From: Aminobacter ciceronei
GTDB taxonomy: Bacteria; Pseudomonadota; Alphaproteobacteria; Rhizobiales; Rhizobiaceae
Direction of reading: 5' to 3'
Length of the DNA: 64,000 nucleotides
Assembly: GCF_014138625.1 (NCBI RefSeq)
Contig: NZ_JACJHY010000001.1
Coordinates: 186,001-250,000, forward strand
Part shown: positions 7,541 through 16,593 of the stretch, piece after piece
Position numbering within the stretch: position 1 is the first letter of the stretch
Layout: the number at the start of each line of letters is the position of its first letter
Translations under genes and position numbers: made by a program
Notes under the pieces: generated by a model
The model's input: the letters and a program-made list of their open reading frames with translations, nothing else
Databases searched by the model: none
What the model was told of the DNA's origin: nothing

Positions 7541-10027
7541 ATGTCCACGATGACCCGGCGATTGTTCATCGCCTCGTTGCCGCCTGCCCTTCTGGCCATG
7601 CGCACCGCTGCGCACTCCACGCCCGCCACCGACCTCGAACTGATCGCCAGGCAGAAGCTTGAGCCGGCAATCGTGACCCTGCACCGCCGCCTAGAGCGCC
7701 TCACCTCGACGCTCACATTCATGACCACAGGCGCCCATCCCGATGATGAGCCAAGCGGCCTGCTCGCCGCCCTGCGCCACGTCTACGGCATCCGCCCGGT
7801 GCTCTACTGCATCACGCGCGGCGAAGGCGGCCAGAACAGCATCGGCGCCGAGCGCGGTTCGGTGCTTGGCGTGCTTCGCACACGCGAAATGCAGGAAGCC
7901 TCGCGCTCACTTGACGCTTCGCTCGCCTTCGGCGGCCGCGGCCACTCCGATTCGGTGCACGATTTCGGCTTCTCCAAGGATCCCAACGCCACCATCGACC
8001 GCTGGGGCCGCGACCGTGTCGTCGAGCGAATGACCTGGGCGTTCCGCCAGTACAAGCCCGACATCGTCATGAACTGCTTCCTCGACGTGCCTGGCCAGCA
8101 CGGCCAGCACCGCGCCGCCGTCGTTGCTACCTTCATCTCCGCCGACATTTCGGGCGACGCCAAGGAGTATCCCGAACAGCTCGCCGCCGGCCTCGACCCA
8201 TGGAACGTGCCCAAGATCTATTCACCGGCCTATGGCGGTGGTGGCGGCGTCTATGACGATGAAACGCCCCCGCCCCCGACCACTCTGACCGTCACTGCGC
8301 CCGAGCGCGACAAGATCTCGGGAGCCACCTTCCCGCAGATGGGCGAGTGGTCGCGCTCCTGCCACCTGACCCAGGGCATGGGCAAATGGCGGGAAGAGCC
8401 GCAGACCGAGTGGCAGCTGCATCTCGCCCGCGTCGCCAAGGGTGAGCCGGCAAAGACCGAAGGTGACATCCGCGAGGGCCTGATCGCCACCGTCGGCGAC
8501 ATTGCCAAGCTCGACGGCATGCCGGCCTCCTCGGCGGACGCCCTGCGCAACGCCCAGGGCCTGATCGACGAGGCCATCGCCGACTATGGCGACCCCGTCG
8601 TGGTGACCGCCAAGGCCGTCGAGATTGCCAAGGCCATATCAGAGGCCCGCAAGCAGCTGCCGCAGGAGCTGCGCGCCGAGGTTGCCCATCGCCTCGACCG
8701 CAAGGCGCGCGAAATCGACCTGGTTCTGGCAACCGCCGCAGGCATGCATGTCAGAGCGTTCACCTCAGGCGAAGACCTCAAGCCGGGCGACAGTATCACC
8801 ATCAAGACCTTGGTCGAAGCCCCTGAAAACGTTGTCGTTGAATCGGCCGAGATCATCGCCCGCAAGGGCCTGACGGCGAGCAATGACCAGCTTTCCGTCG
8901 CAGCCGACGCCGAGCTCACCAATCCGCTTACCGAGCAGTTCGACCCGCTCGGCGGCAACGGCGATGCCTTCGTGCGCCTGACTGCCAACATCGGCGGCCA
9001 TTCGGCGGTGCTCGACGTCGACCTCGAGGACGCGCTCCGGGTGGTGCCCGCGGCATCGCTCGAGCTGAAGCCGGACGCGGTGGTGTTCAATACCGCTGCC
9101 GACTTGGCACCCGTCGCCATGACCGCCACCGTCACCAACGCCAAGGTCGGCGACCTCAAGATCGATCTGCCGGAAGGCTGGGCACTCAACCCGTCGGGTG
9201 AGGCGTCTGGCAACTCAGGCACCTTCGACCTGCAGCCGCCGGCGAAACCCGGCGAAACCCGCTTTGCCATCGAACCCCAGCTGCTCGGCAAGGACGCCTA
9301 TGCCATCAACACCTTCACCTACCCACATATCGGCCGCTCCGTCGTGCCGACCAGGGTGTCGGTTCCGGTACAGACGGTGGGCGCCGAGCTGACCGGCCTG
9401 AAGGTCGGCTACATCGGCGGCGGCAGCGACAAGGTCGGCCTGTGGATGAAGCGCCTCGGCATCGATGTCGTCGAGCTCAGCCCGGCCGAAGTCGGACAGG
9501 GTGCATATCGCGACCTCAAGACCATCGTCGTCGGCATCTTCGCTTTCGGCAAGCGCAAGGACCTCGCCAAAGCCGTGCCCGAACTGCACAAGTGGGTGCA
9601 GGATGGCGGCCATCTGGTCACGCTCTACCACCGCCCCAGCGACGGCTGGGATGCCGAGAAAGTGCCACCGCTGTTCCTCAAGATCGGCTCGCCCTCGATC
9701 CGCTACCGCGTCACCGACGCTAGTTCCGAGGTCGATATCCTGGAGCCCGAGCACCCGCTGCTCAACAAGCCCAACAAGATCGGGCCGGAGGATTGGGCAA
9801 ACTGGGACAAGGAGCGCGGCCTTTACTTCGCCTCCGAGTGGGACAAGGCCTATAAGCCGCTGCTGGCGATGAGCGACAAGGGCGAGGACAAGCTGCAAGG
9901 CTCGCTGCTGTCGGCCGAGATCGGCAAGGGCCGCCACACCCACACCTCGCTCGTGCTGCACCACCAGCTCGACAAGCTGGTGCCCGGCGCCTTCCGCCTG
10001 CTGGCCAACCTGGTCCAGCCCGCCTGA
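7541..10027 (+). CDS. Exported PIG-L family deacetylase, multidomain
   Basis: 828 residues with a twin-Arg-like N-terminus (MSTMTRRLFIASLPPALLAM), so probably exported. The PIG-L/LmbE zinc deacetylase domain occupies about residues 50-290, with the zinc motif AHPDDE at about 65-70 and HGQHRAAV at about 186-193. Residues ~400-620 look like beta-sandwich domains. The last ~200 residues begin GLKVGYIGGGSD and resemble a class I glutamine-amidotransferase-like (ThuA-like) fold with no obvious catalytic Cys. Family members remove N-acetyl groups from sugars; here the substrate may be an envelope or extracellular glycan. A perfect terminator follows. It appears to be transcribed alone. Confidence 0.85.
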   Translation: MSTMTRRLFIASLPPALLAMRTAAHSTPATDLELIARQKLEPAIVTLHRRLERLTSTLTFMTTGAHPDDEPSGLLAALRHVYGIRPVLYCITRGEGGQNSIGAERGSVLGVLRTREMQEASRSLDASLAFGGRGHSDSVHDFGFSKDPNATIDRWGRDRVVERMTWAFRQYKPDIVMNCFLDVPGQHGQHRAAVVATFISADISGDAKEYPEQLAAGLDPWNVPKIYSPAYGGGGGVYDDETPPPPTTLTVTAPERDKISGATFPQMGEWSRSCHLTQGMGKWREEPQTEWQLHLARVAKGEPAKTEGDIREGLIATVGDIAKLDGMPASSADALRNAQGLIDEAIADYGDPVVVTAKAVEIAKAISEARKQLPQELRAEVAHRLDRKAREIDLVLATAAGMHVRAFTSGEDLKPGDSITIKTLVEAPENVVVESAEIIARKGLTASNDQLSVAADAELTNPLTEQFDPLGGNGDAFVRLTANIGGHSAVLDVDLEDALRVVPAASLELKPDAVVFNTAADLAPVAMTATVTNAKVGDLKIDLPEGWALNPSGEASGNSGTFDLQPPAKPGETRFAIEPQLLGKDAYAINTFTYPHIGRSVVPTRVSVPVQTVGAELTGLKVGYIGGGSDKVGLWMKRLGIDVVELSPAEVGQGAYRDLKTIVVGIFAFGKRKDLAKAVPELHKWVQDGGHLVTLYHRPSDGWDAEKVPPLFLKIGSPSIRYRVTDASSEVDILEPEHPLLNKPNKIGPEDWANWDKERGLYFASEWDKAYKPLLAMSDKGEDKLQGSLLSAEIGKGRHTHTSLVLHHQLDKLVPGAFRLLANLVQPA

Positions 10028-10038
10028 CGAAAACGAAT

Positions 10039-10065
10039 GGCCCCGGCAACCGCCGGGGCCCTTTT
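10039..10065 (+). terminator. Terminator after PIG-L deacetylase gene
   Basis: GGCCCCGGC / GCCGGGGCC with an AACC loop, followed by CTTTTCT. Lies between convergent genes. Confidence 0.85.
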
Positions 10066-10080
10066 CTCCCCCAATGCCGC

Positions 10081-10539
10081 CTAGAGTGGCATCTCCGACG
10101 TCTGTTTGATCGTCTGGCTCGGCACGTCGGTCTTGACGTTCTGCACGCCCTTGATGCGGCTGAGATGCTCGGACTGGAAGCGCCGGTAGGCGTCGATGTT
10201 GGCGGCCACGACGCGCACCATGGCATCGCAGTCGCCGAGCATCAGGTAGCATTCCAGCACTTCGGGCAGCTTCGCCACCTCGGCGGCGAAGTGCTCGATC
10301 GTGTCCTCGTCCTGCGCTTTCAGCCATATCCGGGTGAAAAAAGTCTGCCCCTTGCCGATCTTGGCCGGATTGAGCATGGCGACGTAGCGGTCGATGACCC
10401 CCGCCTCCTCCAGCAGCTTGACGCGCCGCAGGCAGGGCGACGGCGACAGTCCGACCTCGCGCGCCAGATCATTGTTGGCCATCCGGCCGTCGCGCTGCAA
10501 GGCACGCAGGATGCGCTTGTCGATGTCATCCAGCTTCAT
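10081..10539 (-). CDS. Lrp/AsnC family transcriptional regulator
   Basis: 152 residues. N-terminal helix-turn-helix (LDDIDKRILRALQRDGRM then NNDLAREVGLSPSPCLRRVKLLEEAGVI) and a C-terminal RAM ligand-binding domain ending ...GVQNVKTDVPSQTIKQT. Lrp-type proteins form octamers and sense amino acids. It is divergent from an AzlC/AzlD amino-acid exporter with a 171-bp gap, the usual layout in which the regulator turns on the exporter when branched-chain amino acids build up. No single operator was resolved. Confidence 0.9.
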   Translation of the reverse strand: MKLDDIDKRILRALQRDGRMANNDLAREVGLSPSPCLRRVKLLEEAGVIDRYVAMLNPAKIGKGQTFFTRIWLKAQDEDTIEHFAAEVAKLPEVLECYLMLGDCDAMVRVVAANIDAYRRFQSEHLSRIKGVQNVKTDVPSQTIKQTSEMPL

Positions 10540-10710
10540 TGGCTCAGAATTCCAATTTTTTAGCCATCTGCCGCATCAGATGCCATATCGGCACCAAACT
10601 CAACAATCTTCGCAACCAAATTGCGCCCGCCTTGGACTAGATTGCCGTTCGACACCATCACCTCGAACCTTTTGGGAAGGCGCGCCCCGCAAGGCGCGCG
10701 GGATGATTGC

Positions 10711-11451
10711 ATGAGTGTTTCACAGGCCACATTGTCCGACCGGGCAGAAGGCGGCAGCGGTTCCGAGTTCTGGCGCGGCATGCGCTCTTGCACGCCGGTG
10801 CTGCTCGGCATCGTGCCTTATGCGCTGGTGCTTGGCGCCCAGGCGGCGCAGAAGGGGCTGAGCCCTGTCGAGGTGCCGTTGATGACCGGCCTGAACTTCG
10901 CCGGCGGCTCCGAATTCGCCGCGATCCAGCTGTGGACCTCGCCGCCGCATGTGCTGCTCATCGTCGCCATCACCTTCCTGGTCAACAGCCGCCACCTCTT
11001 GATGGGAGCGGCCCTTGCGCCGTTCCTGCGCCACCTGCCCAGGCGCAAGGTATTTCCGGCACTTTTCCTGATGTGCGACGAGAGCTGGGCGCTCGGGCTT
11101 GCCGACGCCAGGAAACGTGCTGCGGCGGGCTCAGGCCCGGCCTTCAGCCTGCCCTATTATGCCGGCGCATCGATCCCCTTCTACCTCGCCTGGGTCGTCT
11201 TCACCGGGCTTGGCGGCGCACTTGGCCCGGTGCTCGGCGACGTCGAGGCCTATGGCTTCGACATGGCTTTCCCGGCGGTGTTCCTTGTGCTGCTCGCCGG
11301 CATGTGGAAAGGCGTCGCCGCCGCACGGCCATGGCTGGTCAGCCTCGTCGTTGCCGCCATCGTCTATCTCCTGGTTCCCGGCGCCTGGTATGTCGCCGCC
11401 GGCGCATTGTCCGGCCTCGTTGCGGCCTATGTCCTGGCAGGTGAAGCATGA
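10711..11451 (+). CDS. AzlC family amino-acid exporter, large subunit
   Basis: 246 residues, multiple transmembrane helices. AzlC hallmarks are FWRGMRSCTPVLLGIVPYAL, NFAGGSEFAAIQLW and VNSRHLLMGAALAP. With AzlD it forms a branched-chain amino-acid exporter (BrnFE/AzlCD type) in the inner membrane. ATG 10711 was chosen because the conserved FW-RG start lies ~20 residues in; a GCGCGCC/GGCGCGC hairpin sits just upstream in the leader. The stop overlaps the azlD-like start (ATGA), indicating translational coupling. Confidence 0.9.
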   Translation: MSVSQATLSDRAEGGSGSEFWRGMRSCTPVLLGIVPYALVLGAQAAQKGLSPVEVPLMTGLNFAGGSEFAAIQLWTSPPHVLLIVAITFLVNSRHLLMGAALAPFLRHLPRRKVFPALFLMCDESWALGLADARKRAAAGSGPAFSLPYYAGASIPFYLAWVVFTGLGGALGPVLGDVEAYGFDMAFPAVFLVLLAGMWKGVAAARPWLVSLVVAAIVYLLVPGAWYVAAGALSGLVAAYVLAGEA

Positions 11452-11747
11452 TCGACCAGATCAACCTTCTCGCCATCGTCTTGATGGCCAGCGTCACATA
11501 CCTCACCCGCATCGGCGGCTACGTCATGCTGCGCAACCGGACGCTGAGCCCGCGCGCCACTGCTGTCATGGAAGCAGCACCGGGCTGCGTGCTGATCTCG
11601 GTCATCGCGCCTGATTTTGTCTCCGACAATCCGGCCGATCTTCTGGCGCTCGCCATCACCGTGCTTGCGGCGACGCGGCTGTCGATGCTGCCGACCGTCA
11701 TCGTCGGCATCGCGTCGGCCGGCGTCCTGCGCCACTTGCTCGGTTAG
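11448..11747 (+). CDS. AzlD family amino-acid exporter, small subunit
   Basis: 99 residues with three to four transmembrane helices. Matches AzlD: LLAIVLMASVTYLTRIGGYVML at the start and LPTVIVGIASAGVLRHL at the end. Partner of the AzlC protein encoded immediately upstream, with a 4-bp ATGA overlap, so the subunits are made together. Confidence 0.9.
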   Translation: MIDQINLLAIVLMASVTYLTRIGGYVMLRNRTLSPRATAVMEAAPGCVLISVIAPDFVSDNPADLLALAITVLAATRLSMLPTVIVGIASAGVLRHLLG

Positions 11748-11892
11748 CAAGATGCTTTTGTCTCCGCGCCGCCGGTGCCTGTGACATCGGCGGCCCTTGC
11801 GCGCCAAGGTGCGGAGTGCTTTACGGGCGATCTCTTTTGCGGGCGCAACCGATGGCGTGGTGACCCGACCAATCCTCTGGGTCCTACAAATC

Positions 11893-13515
11893 ATGATTCG
11901 TCTCGAAAACATCGGCAAGCAGAACGGCAAGCAACTCGTCTTCATCGAGGCCTCGGCGGCCCTGCAGAAGGGCGAGAAGGTCGGCCTCGTCGGCCCGAAC
12001 GGCGCCGGCAAGACGACACTGTTCCGCATGATCACCGGCCAGGAGCAGCCCGACGAAGGCCAGGTCTCGGTCGACCGCGGCGTCACCATCGGCTATTTCA
12101 GCCAGGATGTCGGCGACATGGCAGGCCGCAGCCCGGTCACCGAGGTGATGGACGGCGCCGGTCCGATCAGCGAGCTGATCGCCGAGATGCGCGAGCTGGA
12201 AGCGGCGATGGTCGATCCCGACCGCGCCGATGAGATGGACCAGATCATCGAGCGCTATGGCGAGGTCCAGGGCCGTTTCGAGGAGCTCGACGGCTATTCA
12301 CTCGACGGCCGCGCCCGCGAGGTGCTCGACGGTCTCGGCTTCTCCCAGGAAATGATGGACGGCGACGTCGGCGCGCTCTCCGGCGGCTGGAAGATGCGCG
12401 TTGCACTCGCCAAGATCCTGTTGATGCGCCCCGACGCGCTTTTGCTCGACGAGCCGAGCAACCATCTCGACTTGGAAAGCCTGATCTGGCTCGAAGCCTT
12501 CCTCAAGAACTATGACGGCGCGCTTTTGATGACCTCGCACGACCGCGAGTTCATGAACCGCATCGTCAACAAGGTCGTCGAAATCGACGGCGGCTCGCTG
12601 ACCGCCTACACCGGCAACTACGAGTTCTACCAGCAGCAGCGAGCGCTGGCCGACAAGCAGCAGCAGGCCCAGTTCGAACGCCAGCAGGCGATGCTGGCCA
12701 AGGAAATCGCCTTCATCGAACGCTTCAAGGCGCGCGCCTCGCACGCCGCCCAGGTGCAGAGCCGGGTCAAGAAGCTCGACAAGATCGACAAGGTCGAACC
12801 GCCGAAGCGCCGCCAGACAGTGTCGTTCGAATTCCAGCCGGCACCGCGCTCGGGCGAGGACGTGGTCACGCTCAAGAACGTGCACAAGAGCTATGGCTCG
12901 AAAACCATCTATGAAGGCCTCGACTTCCAGGTTCGCCGCAGGGAACGCTGGTGTATCATGGGCATCAACGGCGCCGGCAAGTCGACGCTGCTGAAGCTTG
13001 TCGCTGGCGCCTCCAATCCCGACAACGGCACGGTCGCGCGCGGCCCCAGCGTCAAGATGGGCTATTTCGCCCAGCACGCCATGGATCTGCTCGACGGCGA
13101 TCGTACCGTATTCCAGCAACTCGAGGACACCTTCCCGCAGGCCGGCCAGGCACCGTTGCGCGCGCTCGCCGGCTGCTTCGGCTTCTCCGGCGACGAGATC
13201 GAAAAGAAGTGCCGCGTGCTGTCAGGCGGTGAAAAGGCCCGCCTTGTGATGGCGATCATGCTGTTTGATCCGCCCAACCTGCTGGTGCTCGACGAACCCA
13301 CCAACCATCTGGATATCGCCACCAAGGAAATGCTGATTACTGCGCTCTCGCAATATGAGGGCACCATGCTGTTCGTCTCGCACGACCGCCATTTCCTCGC
13401 CGCCTTGTCCAATCGCGTGCTCGAGCTCACCCCTGACGGCATCCACACCTATGGCGGCGGCTACACTGAATATGTCGAGCGCACCGGCCAGGAAGCCCCC
13501 GGCCTCAGGAGCTGA
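11893..13515 (+). CDS. ABC-F family ATP-binding protein
   Basis: 540 residues with two ABC ATPase domains and no membrane segments. Domain 1 has Walker A GPNGAGKTT (~residues 34-42), signature LSGGWKMR and Walker B LLLDEPSNHLD. Domain 2 has GINGAGKST, signature LSGGEKARL and LLVLDEPTNHLD. A charged linker (YTGNYEFYQQQRALADKQQQ, then QSRVKKLDKIDK) is the ABC-F cross-subunit linker. ABC-F proteins act on the ribosome in translation, some in antibiotic protection; this one resembles the housekeeping YbiT/Uup-like forms. ATG 11893 precedes the conserved MIRLENIGK; the frame stays open 96 bp upstream but without conserved sequence. Confidence 0.9.
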   Translation: MIRLENIGKQNGKQLVFIEASAALQKGEKVGLVGPNGAGKTTLFRMITGQEQPDEGQVSVDRGVTIGYFSQDVGDMAGRSPVTEVMDGAGPISELIAEMRELEAAMVDPDRADEMDQIIERYGEVQGRFEELDGYSLDGRAREVLDGLGFSQEMMDGDVGALSGGWKMRVALAKILLMRPDALLLDEPSNHLDLESLIWLEAFLKNYDGALLMTSHDREFMNRIVNKVVEIDGGSLTAYTGNYEFYQQQRALADKQQQAQFERQQAMLAKEIAFIERFKARASHAAQVQSRVKKLDKIDKVEPPKRRQTVSFEFQPAPRSGEDVVTLKNVHKSYGSKTIYEGLDFQVRRRERWCIMGINGAGKSTLLKLVAGASNPDNGTVARGPSVKMGYFAQHAMDLLDGDRTVFQQLEDTFPQAGQAPLRALAGCFGFSGDEIEKKCRVLSGGEKARLVMAIMLFDPPNLLVLDEPTNHLDIATKEMLITALSQYEGTMLFVSHDRHFLAALSNRVLELTPDGIHTYGGGYTEYVERTGQEAPGLRS

Positions 13516-13556
13516 CGCTCTGGCGCCAAGGCTTCGTTCGCACGCGGCACACACAG

Positions 13557-13582
13557 ACCCCGGCCCAATGCCGGGGTTTTTT
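13557..13582 (+). terminator. Terminator after ABC-F gene
   Basis: ACCCCGGC / GCCGGGGT with a CCAAT loop and a run of T. Confidence 0.88.
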
Positions 13583-13701
13583 GTTTGAAATTCGATTGCT
13601 GCGTGCACGTCCAAGTGTCAGCAAGGCCAGACAGCGCCACTCCTTCGGTCTATTGCTTGTGATGGGGCTTGTGCGACACTGCTGCCGACGGAGGATTGCA
13701 C

Positions 13702-14292
13702 ATGCGAAAGCTCCAGGCGCAAGGCGTACACCACATCACCCTTGTCGGCGCTGACCGGAACACCTCGATCGACTTCTGGGAAGGCATTTTGGGCATGCCT
13801 TTCATCTTCGAGCAACCCAATCTCGACAAGGCAAGCGAGAGCCACCTCTATTTCGATCCCGGCGACGGCCGCCTGATCACCATCTTCACCGACGAGAACC
13901 GCAAGCCTGACCCGAAGCGGACGCCGACCGACGTCGGCTGCGTGCACCACATCGCCTTCTCTGTCTCGCGGGTGACGTTCCTGCAGGCCGTCGAGCGCCT
14001 CGACGAGCGCGCCATCAAGCACAGCGGCGTCAAGGATCGCGGCTTCATGGATTCGATCTATTTCGAGGATCCCCTCGGCCTCCTGATCGAGCTCGCCTCC
14101 TACCGGTTCGAGCCGCCGGCGGGGCATACCCATGCCGACGTTTTGATGGAGGCGCACAAGGTCAGGGTCGCCCGCGGTGACTACAACATCGCCGAAATCC
14201 ACCTTGCCGACGCCATCGAGGCGCTCACCGAGCGCAGCCGGTCGACCCTGTCGGCCGGGCGGGAACCCAAGGATCCCTATCGCAAGAGCTGA
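13702..14292 (+). CDS. VOC family protein (extradiol dioxygenase/glyoxalase-like)
   Basis: 196 residues from an ATG preceded by GGAGGA. Two half-modules: GVHHITLVGADRNTSIDFWEGILGMPF and, after DVGCVHHIAFSV, the second ending YFEDPLGLLIELASYRFEPP. His residues in VHHI and Glu in IELASY are the expected metal ligands. This pattern is seen in ring-cleaving dioxygenase-like VOC proteins; the substrate is unknown. A GST gene follows by 17 nt, so the pair is likely an operon for handling an electrophilic or aromatic compound. Confidence 0.85.
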   Translation: MRKLQAQGVHHITLVGADRNTSIDFWEGILGMPFIFEQPNLDKASESHLYFDPGDGRLITIFTDENRKPDPKRTPTDVGCVHHIAFSVSRVTFLQAVERLDERAIKHSGVKDRGFMDSIYFEDPLGLLIELASYRFEPPAGHTHADVLMEAHKVRVARGDYNIAEIHLADAIEALTERSRSTLSAGREPKDPYRKS

Positions 14293-14309
14293 ACCCGGGA
14301 GAAGCTGAC

Positions 14310-14999
14310 ATGGCCGACATCACGCTCAACGTCATCAAGCCAAGCGTCAACAACTTGAGCGCGCGGGTGTTCCTGCGTGCCTCGGGACTCGGCTTCACCG
14401 AAAAGGACGTCTACGGCCAGACCCGCACGCCGGAATATCTCGCTGCATGCCCGGCCCATCTCACACCGATGATCGAAAGCGCCGAATTACCAAACGGCGT
14501 GTTGTGGGAGAGCTGCGCCATCATGCAGTACCTCTCCAACAAGCACGGACTGGACAACCTCTACCCCAGGGATGCCGAGCGGCGCGCGATGATCGACAGC
14601 GCGATGTTCTACCTCATCGGCACATTCTATCCCTATCTCGCGCGCGCCACCTACCCGGCACTCAACTTCCCGCAATATCCCGGCGAAGTCGGCTACAGCG
14701 ACGCTGACGCGCCGACAAAGGAAAAGGCGCGCCAGGCCGCCGTCGAAGCCCTCGCCGAGCCGCTCGACGTGTTTCGCTCCTTCTACATCAAGGACAAGCC
14801 CTTCATCGGCGGCGACAGCCCGTCAATCGCCGACATCCGGCTCGCCGCGACCCTGGAATTCCTCGCCGTCATCGACTATCCGCTGCCGGCCTGGGCAAAG
14901 GCCTATGTTGCGGCCATGGAGAAATCGCTGGGCGACGCCTACACCGAACCAGCCAACGACGTGCGCGGCTACATCGGTTATGTCAGGTCGCTCGGCTAG
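14310..14999 (+). CDS. Glutathione S-transferase family protein
   Basis: 229 residues. N-terminal thioredoxin-like domain (residues 1-85) with the GSH-binding ES pair in LWESCAIMQYLSNKHG, and an all-helical C-terminal domain (IKDKPFIGGDSPSIADIRLAATLEF, split by the usual N-capping box around IADI). The active residue at the N-terminus appears to be Ser/Asn in KPSVNNLSARV. Cytoplasmic detoxification enzyme; second gene of the VOC-GST unit. Confidence 0.88.
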   Translation: MADITLNVIKPSVNNLSARVFLRASGLGFTEKDVYGQTRTPEYLAACPAHLTPMIESAELPNGVLWESCAIMQYLSNKHGLDNLYPRDAERRAMIDSAMFYLIGTFYPYLARATYPALNFPQYPGEVGYSDADAPTKEKARQAAVEALAEPLDVFRSFYIKDKPFIGGDSPSIADIRLAATLEFLAVIDYPLPAWAKAYVAAMEKSLGDAYTEPANDVRGYIGYVRSLG

Positions 15000-15021
15000 G
15001 CTTGGCCACAGCCCTCGGAAA

Positions 15022-15050
15022 CAAAAAAACCCCGGCGCGAGGCCAGGGTT
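15022..15050 (-). terminator. Terminator of the porin-like gene
   Basis: On the minus strand AACCCTGGC pairs with GCCGGGGTT (one mismatch) and seven T follow. It lies 14 nt after the stop of the minus-strand gene and also sits after the GST gene. Confidence 0.8.
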
Positions 15051-15063
15051 GATATGGCGCGCC

Positions 15064-15765
15064 TCAGAACTTGTAGTTCAGGCCGATCTTGACGGCGTGG
15101 ACGTTGAAATCGCCCTCATAGGAGCGAAACGGAATGGGATCGTCCAGCGCCACGTCGCCCGAGAAGTGATAGAACTGGTACTCGCCCTTCACCGACCACT
15201 TGTCGTTCAGCGCATGCTCCACGCCGCCGCCAATCGTCCAGCCGGTCAGCGTCTTGGATCCACGTGAGTTGAAGGTGTTCGGGTCCGTGAAGTCGCTCAT
15301 TTCGAGCCGCGTAAAGCCAATGCCCGCCTTGCCATAGAACAAGGTGCGGTCGACCGCGTAGCCGGCACGGCCGGTGATGCTGGCAAGGAACGAATACTCG
15401 TTGTCGTTGCGCGCACCATTGTCCGTCTCGGCGGGAAATTCGTTGATCCTGGAGCTCCCATCCGCCCAGGAGTAGGACAGATCGCCCTCCAGGCCGAGAA
15501 CCCATGAACCCCACTGATGGTTGTAGCCGACCTGGGCACCCAGCAGGCCGCCGCGGGCCTCGGGATACGCTGTCTCGAAGCGTCCGATGACAGGGTGCGG
15601 ATAAGCACCGTCACCACTGCCCCAAGAGTAGCCGCCATGAACGCCGGCATAGAAGCCGGTCCAGTTGTAAGGTGCTGCCACCGGGTCAGCTGCGACCGCA
15701 TCGGCAGCCACGCCGGCGCCGGTTGCGGCGAAGAGGATCGACGAGGCGAGAAGAACGGCTTTCAT
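15064..15765 (-). CDS. Omp25/Omp31-type outer membrane beta-barrel protein
   Basis: 233 residues. The start at 15765 was chosen because it gives a clean signal peptide (MKAVLLASSILFAATGAGVAA) and has GGGA eight bases upstream; two more ATGs lie upstream in frame. The mature part starts with YNWTGFYAGVHGGYSWG, the typical opening of rhizobial Omp25/Omp31-like proteins, has alternating strands (GLLGAQVGYNHQWGSWVLGLEGD, SFLASITGRAGYAVDRTLFYGKAG) and ends VKIGLNYKF with the terminal Phe used by the Bam complex. An eight-strand barrel in the outer membrane; a structural or porin role is likely. Confidence 0.9.
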   Translation of the reverse strand: MKAVLLASSILFAATGAGVAADAVAADPVAAPYNWTGFYAGVHGGYSWGSGDGAYPHPVIGRFETAYPEARGGLLGAQVGYNHQWGSWVLGLEGDLSYSWADGSSRINEFPAETDNGARNDNEYSFLASITGRAGYAVDRTLFYGKAGIGFTRLEMSDFTDPNTFNSRGSKTLTGWTIGGGVEHALNDKWSVKGEYQFYHFSGDVALDDPIPFRSYEGDFNVHAVKIGLNYKF

Positions 15766-15904
15766 GAGCATTCCCAGATTCGGATGCGACAACCCTAGGG
15801 TTTCATGAATCCGCCACGCAAGGCAGGATCGAACAGAAAGCTCTCATTGCGACAAAAAGTTGCATTAGGGCAACATGATGAAGCGGCACGAGGCGCGCGC
15901 TCCG

Positions 15905-16195
15905 TCAGCCGAACATGCGTTCGCCCTGCTCGTCGACGAGCTGACGGCCCTTGGTCAGCGACACCTCGACCGCGTCGTCGAGCGCTGCGAAACGGTCGGC
16001 GCGGATGAACTTGTGTTCCTTGACCACGCCCTCGACATCCTTGGAAACGATGCCGCAGGTCTGGAACTGGCCGCCTTCCTTGTACGGCATCGCCTTGATG
16101 GCAAAGCCCTTGTATTCGATCTCCTTGGCCACCGCTGCCGTCTGGGTCTCGACAGAGCTCCCGCCCCCGCCAAAAAGTCTCTTCAGAAACGACAT
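15905..16195 (-). CDS. HlyU family protein
   Basis: 96 residues: a short basic/Gly-rich N-terminus (MSFLKRLFGGGGSS) followed by the HlyU domain (EYKGFAIKAMPYKEGGQFQTCGIVSKD, split by strand turns, then HKFIRADRFAALDDAVEVSLTKGRQLVDEQGERMF). HlyU in Vibrio is a transcription activator, but this Pfam-type HlyU domain family in rhizobia is small and poorly characterised, so the regulatory role is inferred only. Transcribed alone. Confidence 0.8.
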   Translation of the reverse strand: MSFLKRLFGGGGSSVETQTAAVAKEIEYKGFAIKAMPYKEGGQFQTCGIVSKDVEGVVKEHKFIRADRFAALDDAVEVSLTKGRQLVDEQGERMFG

Positions 16196-16299
16196 CTGGT
16201 TCTTCCCGTTGTTTTTCCGAAGCTTAGACGGTCATCTTGATTCAGTCGAGGCGTTTCGAGCCACGGCGCAGGCAGCGGGCTTGCGCCGTGGCGATCCGC

Positions 16300-16593
16300 C
16301 TAGCCCATCGAAGCGATAATCTCGCGATAGGCAAGTTCGGGGAAGGCTTTCAGCGTGCGTGTCCTGATGTTGCCGGCCTGTCCCAGGATCAGCGCGAAAC
16401 GCGCCACCACCGCATCGTCGGGCGCCTCCGCGACCGCCACCATGTCGTACTCGCCCATGGTCAGATAGAACTGCTTGAATGAGCCGCCCATTTCACCGAG
16501 CAGCTTCTTGGCCGCGTCGAGCCGCTTGGGCGACGAACGAACGTCGCGCACGCCCTGGTCGGTCCAGTTGATCAGCATGATGTATGTCGTCAC
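16300..16593 (-). CDS. GYD domain-containing protein
   Basis: 97 residues. A GTG start at 16593 is chosen because GGAGGGAGG lies directly upstream; the frame is open ten codons more. The sequence TTYIMLINWTDQGVRDVRSSPKR then FYLTMGEYDMVAVAEAPDDAVVARFAL is a GYD domain, a ferredoxin-like fold named for its Gly-Tyr-Asp motif (here GEYD). Function unknown; often found singly in rhizobia and soil bacteria. Confidence 0.88.
   Translation of the reverse strand: MTTYIMLINWTDQGVRDVRSSPKRLDAAKKLLGEMGGSFKQFYLTMGEYDMVAVAEAPDDAVVARFALILGQAGNIRTRTLKAFPELAYREIIASMG

Noticed and set aside
7242-7662. Short frames between the azoreductase and PIG-L genes
   Set aside because: No ribosome site, low complexity, and overlap with the promoter region and PIG-L start.
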